A DNA stretch of 64,000 bases from NCBI RefSeq assembly GCF_015680705.1, contig NZ_JADNYP010000005.1, forward strand, positions 124,001 through 188,000. The letters are read 5' to 3'. Source of the stretch: Pseudomonas fulva (GTDB lineage Bacteria; Pseudomonadota; Gammaproteobacteria; Pseudomonadales; Pseudomonadaceae). Numbering within the stretch: position 1 is the first letter of the stretch; every line of letters begins with the position of its first letter. Of the stretch, positions 59,810 through 64,000 are shown piece after piece. The notes beneath the pieces were generated by a model. It was not told the DNA's origin, did no database searches, and saw nothing but the letters and a program-made list of their open reading frames with translations. The position numbers and the translations under genes were made by a program.

Positions 59810-60754
59810 ATGAGTAAAAAGCGTTACCCCAGACTGTTTGGCATTTTGCCCTTTTTAGGCATGCTTTTACTCAGTGGGTGCAACTGGACCCTTCTCAATC
59901 CGAAGGGCCAGGTGGGCATTGAGCAAAAGAACCTCATCCTGATCGCCTTCGGCCTGATGCTGCTGGTCGTGGTTCCGGTCATCATCATGACCTTGGTCTT
60001 CGCCTGGAAGTACCGTGCTTCCAACAAGGCCGCCACGTACACCCCGGACTGGTCGCACTCGACCAAGATCGAGGCCGCGGTATGGATCATCCCGATCCTG
60101 ATCATCATCGCGCTGGGTACCGTCACCTACAAGACCACCCACTCGCTCGATCCATATCGTCCGCTCGACTCCGACGTCAAGCCGGTACAGATCGACGTGG
60201 TGGCGCTGGATTGGAAGTGGCTGTTCATCTATCCGGAGCAGGGCATCGCCACGGTCAACAAGATCGTCTTCCCGGCCAACACGCCGGTGAACTTCCGCGT
60301 CACCTCGGATGCCGTGATGAACTCCTTCTTCATCCCGGGCCTGGGCGGCCAGATCTACGCGATGGCGGGCATGACCACCAAGCTGCACCTGATCGCCAAC
60401 GAGAACGGCGAGTTCGACGGTATCTCGGCGAACTACAGCGGTGCCGGGTTCACCGGCATGAAGTTCAAGGCGACCGCCACCACCCAAGCCGATTTCGAAG
60501 CCTGGGTGAACGAAGTCAAGCAGTCGCCGAAGAAGCTGGAGGAGGCCGAGTACCAAGCCCTGGCCAAGCCTAGCGAAAACAACCCGGTCACGCTGTACAG
60601 CGAGGCGCCGGCGGACCTGTTCCAGACCATCGTCGACAAGTACGAGGGGATGAACCGTGGCAAGCCGGTCAGCCATGAAGAAGGCAGCAAGGATCTGGCC
60701 ACAACCAAGGGTGTGGAGTCGAGTATGCAACCAGCTGCTGGGGCAGAGGAGTAA
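59810..60754 (+). CDS. cyoA: Cytochrome bo3 ubiquinol oxidase subunit II
   Basis: A 314-residue lipoprotein subunit (lipobox LSGC, Cys ~24) with two transmembrane helices and a periplasmic cupredoxin domain that lacks the CuA ligands, as expected for a quinol oxidase. WKWLFIYPEQGIATVN and FFIPGLGGQIYAM are the subunit II signatures. The start has AGAGG upstream. First gene of cyoABCDE. Confidence 0.96.
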   Translation: MSKKRYPRLFGILPFLGMLLLSGCNWTLLNPKGQVGIEQKNLILIAFGLMLLVVVPVIIMTLVFAWKYRASNKAATYTPDWSHSTKIEAAVWIIPILIIIALGTVTYKTTHSLDPYRPLDSDVKPVQIDVVALDWKWLFIYPEQGIATVNKIVFPANTPVNFRVTSDAVMNSFFIPGLGGQIYAMAGMTTKLHLIANENGEFDGISANYSGAGFTGMKFKATATTQADFEAWVNEVKQSPKKLEEAEYQALAKPSENNPVTLYSEAPADLFQTIVDKYEGMNRGKPVSHEEGSKDLATTKGVESSMQPAAGAEE

Positions 60755-60757
60755 GAG

Positions 60758-62776
60758 ATGTTCGGTAAATTAAGTCTGGAGGCGATACCTTTCCACGAGC
60801 CGATAGTCATGGTGACGCTCGCCGTGATCGCGCTCGGCGGTATCGCTGTCGTGGGTGGCATCACCTACTTCCGCAAGTGGAACTACTTGTGGAGCGAATG
60901 GCTGACTTCGGTCGACCACAAGAAAATCGGCGTGATGTACATCATCGTCGCCATGATCATGCTGCTGCGCGGCTTCGCCGACGCCATCATGATGCGTTCC
61001 CAGCAGACCCTCGCCACCGCCGGGTCCGAAGGTTATCTGCCGCCTGAACACTATGACCAGATCTTCACCGCCCACGGTGTGATCATGATCATCTTCATGG
61101 CGATGCCGTTCTTCACCGGCCTGATGAACCTGGCGCTGCCCCTGCAGATCGGTGCTCGCGACGTTGCCTTCCCGTTCCTGAACTCGCTGAGCTTCTGGCT
61201 GCTGGTGGCTGGCGTGATCCTGGTCAACGTCTCCCTGGGTGTTGGTGAGTTCGCCAAGACCGGCTGGGTCGCGTATCCGCCTCTTGCGGGGATCCAGTAC
61301 AGCCCCGGGGTCGGCGTCGACTACTACATCTGGGCGCTACAGTTATCAGGGCTTGGCACGACGCTTACCGGCGTGAACTTCCTGGTCACCGTGCTCAAGA
61401 TGCGCGCGCCTGGCATGAAGCTGATGGACATGCCGATCTTCACCTGGACCTGCACCTGGGCCAACGTGCTGATCGTCGCTTCGTTCCCGATCCTGACTGC
61501 CGCGCTGGCTCTGCTGACCGTTGACCGTTATCTGGACTTCCACATTTTCACCAACGAACTTGGTGGAAACCCGATGATGTACGTCAACCTGTTCTGGGCC
61601 TGGGGTCACCCTGAGGTCTACATCCTGATCCTGCCGGCCTTCGGCGTGTTCTCGGAAGTGACTTCGACCTTCTCCAGCAAGCGCCTGTTCGGCCACCACG
61701 CGATGATCTACGCATCGGGTGCGATCGCCGTGCTGGGCTTCGCGGTCTGGCTGCACCACTTCTTCACCATGGGTGCCGGCGCGAGCGTCAACACCTTCTT
61801 CGGTCTGGCGACGATGCTCATCTCGATCCCGACCGGCGTGAAGCTGTTCAACTGGCTGTTCACCATGTACCAGGGCCGTGTGCGCTTCACCGCGCCGATG
61901 CTGTGGACCCTGGGCTTCATGGTCACCTTCTCGATCGGTGGCATGACTGGCGTACTGCTGGCGGTTCCAGGCGCCGACTTCGTGCTGCACAACAGCCTGT
62001 TCGTGATCGCGCACTTCCATAACGTCATCATCGGTGGTGCCGTCTTCGGCTACATCGCGGGCTTCGCCTTCTGGTTCCCGAAAGCGTTCGGCTTCACCCT
62101 CAACGAGAAGTGGGGCAAGACGGCCTTCTGGTTCTGGATCACCGGCTTCTACGTGACCTTCATGCCGCTGTACGCGCTGGGCTTCATGGGCATGACTCGT
62201 CGCCTGAACCACACCGACAACCCGCTGTGGGAACCCTATCTGTACGTCGCCATGGTCGGTGTCGTGCTGATCGCCTGCGGTATCGCCAGCCAGCTGATCC
62301 AGTTGTTCGTTTCGGTCCGCGACCGCAAGCAGAACCCGGACGTGACCGGCGACCCATGGGGCGGCCGTACCCTGGAGTGGTCGACTTCCTCGCCACCCCC
62401 GTTCTACAACTTCGCCACCATGCCGGAGAAAGTCGGCCTGGATGCCTGGCATGAAGCCAAGGAAGCGGGTGTCGCGTACAAGGTCCCGACCCAGTACCAG
62501 CCGATCCACATGCCGAACAACACGTCGACTGGTGTGTTCATGGGCCTGCTGCTGGCGGTCTTTGGCTTCGCGTTCATCTGGCACATCTGGTGGCTGGTCG
62601 GCGTGAGCCTGGTCGCGACCATTGCGGTCTTCGTTCGCCACGCCGCGCGTGACGACCAGGGCTACATGGTTCCGGCCGAGGAAGTGGCGCGCATCGAAGG
62701 TGAACGCCACAGGGCCCTGCAGCTCGCCGGCGTGCCTACCGGTGGCGCTCGTGTCGAAACGTTTGAACGGGTTTAA
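60758..62776 (+). CDS. cyoB: Cytochrome bo3 ubiquinol oxidase subunit I
   Basis: A 672-residue haem-copper oxidase with ~15 helices. It carries haem b, haem o3 and CuB: CuB His-Tyr motif [12 protein letters not shown], the HH pair HHFFTMG and the haem-ligand His in [12 protein letters not shown]. It reduces O2 to water while oxidising ubiquinol and pumping protons. Starts 3 bp after cyoA. Confidence 0.97.
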   Translation: MFGKLSLEAIPFHEPIVMVTLAVIALGGIAVVGGITYFRKWNYLWSEWLTSVDHKKIGVMYIIVAMIMLLRGFADAIMMRSQQTLATAGSEGYLPPEHYDQIFTAHGVIMIIFMAMPFFTGLMNLALPLQIGARDVAFPFLNSLSFWLLVAGVILVNVSLGVGEFAKTGWVAYPPLAGIQYSPGVGVDYYIWALQLSGLGTTLTGVNFLVTVLKMRAPGMKLMDMPIFTWTCTWANVLIVASFPILTAALALLTVDRYLDFHIFTNELGGNPMMYVNLFWAWGHPEVYILILPAFGVFSEVTSTFSSKRLFGHHAMIYASGAIAVLGFAVWLHHFFTMGAGASVNTFFGLATMLISIPTGVKLFNWLFTMYQGRVRFTAPMLWTLGFMVTFSIGGMTGVLLAVPGADFVLHNSLFVIAHFHNVIIGGAVFGYIAGFAFWFPKAFGFTLNEKWGKTAFWFWITGFYVTFMPLYALGFMGMTRRLNHTDNPLWEPYLYVAMVGVVLIACGIASQLIQLFVSVRDRKQNPDVTGDPWGGRTLEWSTSSPPPFYNFATMPEKVGLDAWHEAKEAGVAYKVPTQYQPIHMPNNTSTGVFMGLLLAVFGFAFIWHIWWLVGVSLVATIAVFVRHAARDDQGYMVPAEEVARIEGERHRALQLAGVPTGGARVETFERV

Positions 62777-62779
62777 TCA

Positions 62780-63403
62780 ATGTCCAGTCATGTAATCAAC
62801 GCTGGTGCTCATGGTCACGACCATGGGCACGACGATCACCACCACGACTCGGGCCAGATGACCGTCTTCGGTTTCTGGCTGTACCTGATGACCGACTGCA
62901 TCCTGTTTGCGTCGCTCTTCGCCACCTACGCGGTGCTGTCCGGCAGTTTTGCCGGCGGCCCGTCGGGTCATGACATCTTCGAACTGCCCTTCGTGGCCGT
63001 CGAAACCGGTCTGCTGCTGCTGTCGAGCATCACCTTCGGCTTCGCCATGCTGCAGATGTTCAAGGGCAACAAGGCGGGCGTGCTGGGCTGGTTGGCCGTC
63101 ACCTTCCTGTTCGGCGCAGGCTTCATCGGGATGGAAGTCTACGAGTTCCATCACCTGATCAACGAAGGCTTCGGCCCTAACCGCAGCGGCTTCCTGTCGG
63201 GCTTCTTCGCCCTGGTAGGTACCCACGGCCTGCACGTGACCTCCGGTCTGATCTGGATGGCGGTACTGATGTACCAGATCAACACCCAAGGCATCACCCC
63301 GACCGTCAAGACCCGCATGAGCTGCCTGAGCCTGTTCTGGCACTTCCTGGACGTGGTCTGGATCTGTGTCTTCACCGTCGTCTATCTGCTGGGGGTTCTG
63401 TAA
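62780..63403 (+). CDS. cyoC: Cytochrome bo3 ubiquinol oxidase subunit III
   Basis: A 207-residue membrane subunit with five hydrophobic helices and a His-rich N-terminus ([15 protein letters not shown]). The [13 protein letters not shown] motif is subunit III-type. The ribosome site is poor, so translation likely depends on cyoB. Overlaps cyoD by TAATG. Confidence 0.95.
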   Translation: MSSHVINAGAHGHDHGHDDHHHDSGQMTVFGFWLYLMTDCILFASLFATYAVLSGSFAGGPSGHDIFELPFVAVETGLLLLSSITFGFAMLQMFKGNKAGVLGWLAVTFLFGAGFIGMEVYEFHHLINEGFGPNRSGFLSGFFALVGTHGLHVTSGLIWMAVLMYQINTQGITPTVKTRMSCLSLFWHFLDVVWICVFTVVYLLGVL

Positions 63404-63735
63404 TGGCCAATGCACACGACACTCATCACGAAGGCAATCACGGTAGCGTGAAGTCGTACGTCATCGGCTTCGTCCTGTCGGTGATCCTGACTGCGATTCC
63501 CTTCGGTCTGGTGATGTACCCGAGCCTGCCGAAGAACCTGACCGTCCTGATCGTGGTGGCCCTGGCCGCCATCCAGGTGGTGGTGCACCTGTTCTACTTC
63601 CTGCACATGGACCGTTCGAAGACGCAGCGCAACAACCTGTCGACGTTCCTGTTCACCACCATGGTGATCGCACTGCTGGTTGGCCTGTCGCTGTGGATCA
63701 TGTTCAGCATCCACTATGAAATGTTGGCCAAGTGA
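63403..63735 (+). CDS. cyoD: Cytochrome bo3 ubiquinol oxidase subunit IV
   Basis: A 110-residue protein with three hydrophobic helices, typical for the assembly-supporting small subunit IV. The start lies in the cyoC stop codon (TAATG). N-terminus is His-rich ([10 protein letters not shown]). Confidence 0.95.
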   Translation: MANAHDTHHEGNHGSVKSYVIGFVLSVILTAIPFGLVMYPSLPKNLTVLIVVALAAIQVVVHLFYFLHMDRSKTQRNNLSTFLFTTMVIALLVGLSLWIMFSIHYEMLAK

Positions 63736-63746
63736 GGAAAGACCGC

Positions 63747-64000
63747 ATGTCCCTGAAGCACTTTATCCAAATCACCAAACCGGGGATCATTTTCGGTAAC
63801 GTGCTTTCCGTGGCGGGGGGCTTCTTCCTCGCCGCGCAGGGTCATGTGGACTTCGCGCTGTTCCTGGCCGTGGTCGTGGGTACCTCCCTGGTGGTCGGCT
63901 CCGGTTGTGCGTTCAACAACTGCATCGACCGTGACATCGACCAGAAGATGGAGCGCACCAAGAACCGCGCCATGGTCCAGGGGGCGATGTCGCTGCCCGT
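63747..64000 (+). CDS. cyoE: Protohaem IX farnesyltransferase CyoE (N-terminal part)
   Basis: Partial; ~84 residues before the window ends. It begins [18 protein letters not shown], and the aspartate-rich prenyl-diphosphate motif [12 protein letters not shown] is present. It makes haem O from haem B for the oxidase encoded upstream. GAGGAAAG precedes ATG 63747. Confidence 0.95.
   Translation, partial: MSLKHFIQITKPGIIFGNVLSVAGGFFLAAQGHVDFALFLAVVVGTSLVVGSGCAFNNCIDRDIDQKMERTKNRAMVQGAMSLP

Overview
The window is a stretch of Pseudomonas chromosome, most likely from the P. putida group. It is GC-rich with strong third-position GC bias, and SD-led genes are packed on both strands. Gene order matches what I remember of P. 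putida and P. aeruginosa: moeB-murI, hemH/uraA-upp/hpt, mqo, pta-slyD-gpx, cysZ-ahpC-trxB, nadC-DUF1631-ampDE, cra/fruBKA, norR/fhp, dsbB, cyoABCDE. Species is inferred from synteny and protein family only. I saw no rRNA, tRNA, CRISPR, prophage or transposase gene. The only mobile-looking sequence is a ~155 bp element with long inverted ends (16453-16607) and a REP-like doublet (58216-58333).

Layout. 1-1802: end of moeB, murI, and a PagL-type lipid A deacylase. 2020-8210: a light/UV cluster. A minus-strand run with overlapping ends encodes a RudS-type tRNA 4-thiouridine desulfidase, a MerR/LitR-class regulator, a CPD photolyase and a degenerate SDR protein. It is followed by a divergent pair, an FAD oxidoreductase and a TIGR01777 epimerase. 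Two palindromes of the form TGTACA-N12-TGTAYA lie upstream of these units. 8224-11966: ferrochelatase, then uracil and purine salvage. 12473-20965: mqo, lipoproteins, small conserved proteins, an acyltransferase, a divergent SRAP protein, an M48 peptidase, and a GDT1-type transporter behind a yybP-ykoY (Mn2+) riboswitch. 21213-28928: rsmC, a hydroxyacid dehydrogenase, a DUF1302 protein, a REC-TPR/soluble histidine kinase pair, and an OmpA-like lipoprotein.

28993-41625: pta without ackA, DUF3565, FKBP, glutathione peroxidase, a glycolipid-type glycosyltransferase, cysZ, an AhpC-like peroxiredoxin with a well-formed OxyR site and promoter, trxB, nadC, a DUF1631 protein and ampDE. 41652-49253: tatD and cra diverge from the fructose PTS operon fruBKA, with a Cra operator between them. 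49285-55203: small proteins, a diguanylate cyclase whose 5' end looks frameshifted, an OprD-family porin and a CheV-like protein. 55277-58167: norR diverges from flavohaemoglobin fhp, with three GT-N7-AC sites and a sigma-54-like promoter. 58751-64000: dsbB and the cytochrome bo3 oxidase operon, cut by the window end in cyoE.

Most of the window is conserved core genome. The most system-like part is the light/UV cluster, which joins tRNA s4U erasure, DNA photorepair, a LitR-class regulator and redox enzymes under shared operators. Other points of interest are the SRAP protein lacking its catalytic Cys2 and His, the Mn2+ riboswitch, the inverted-repeat element and the frameshift candidate.
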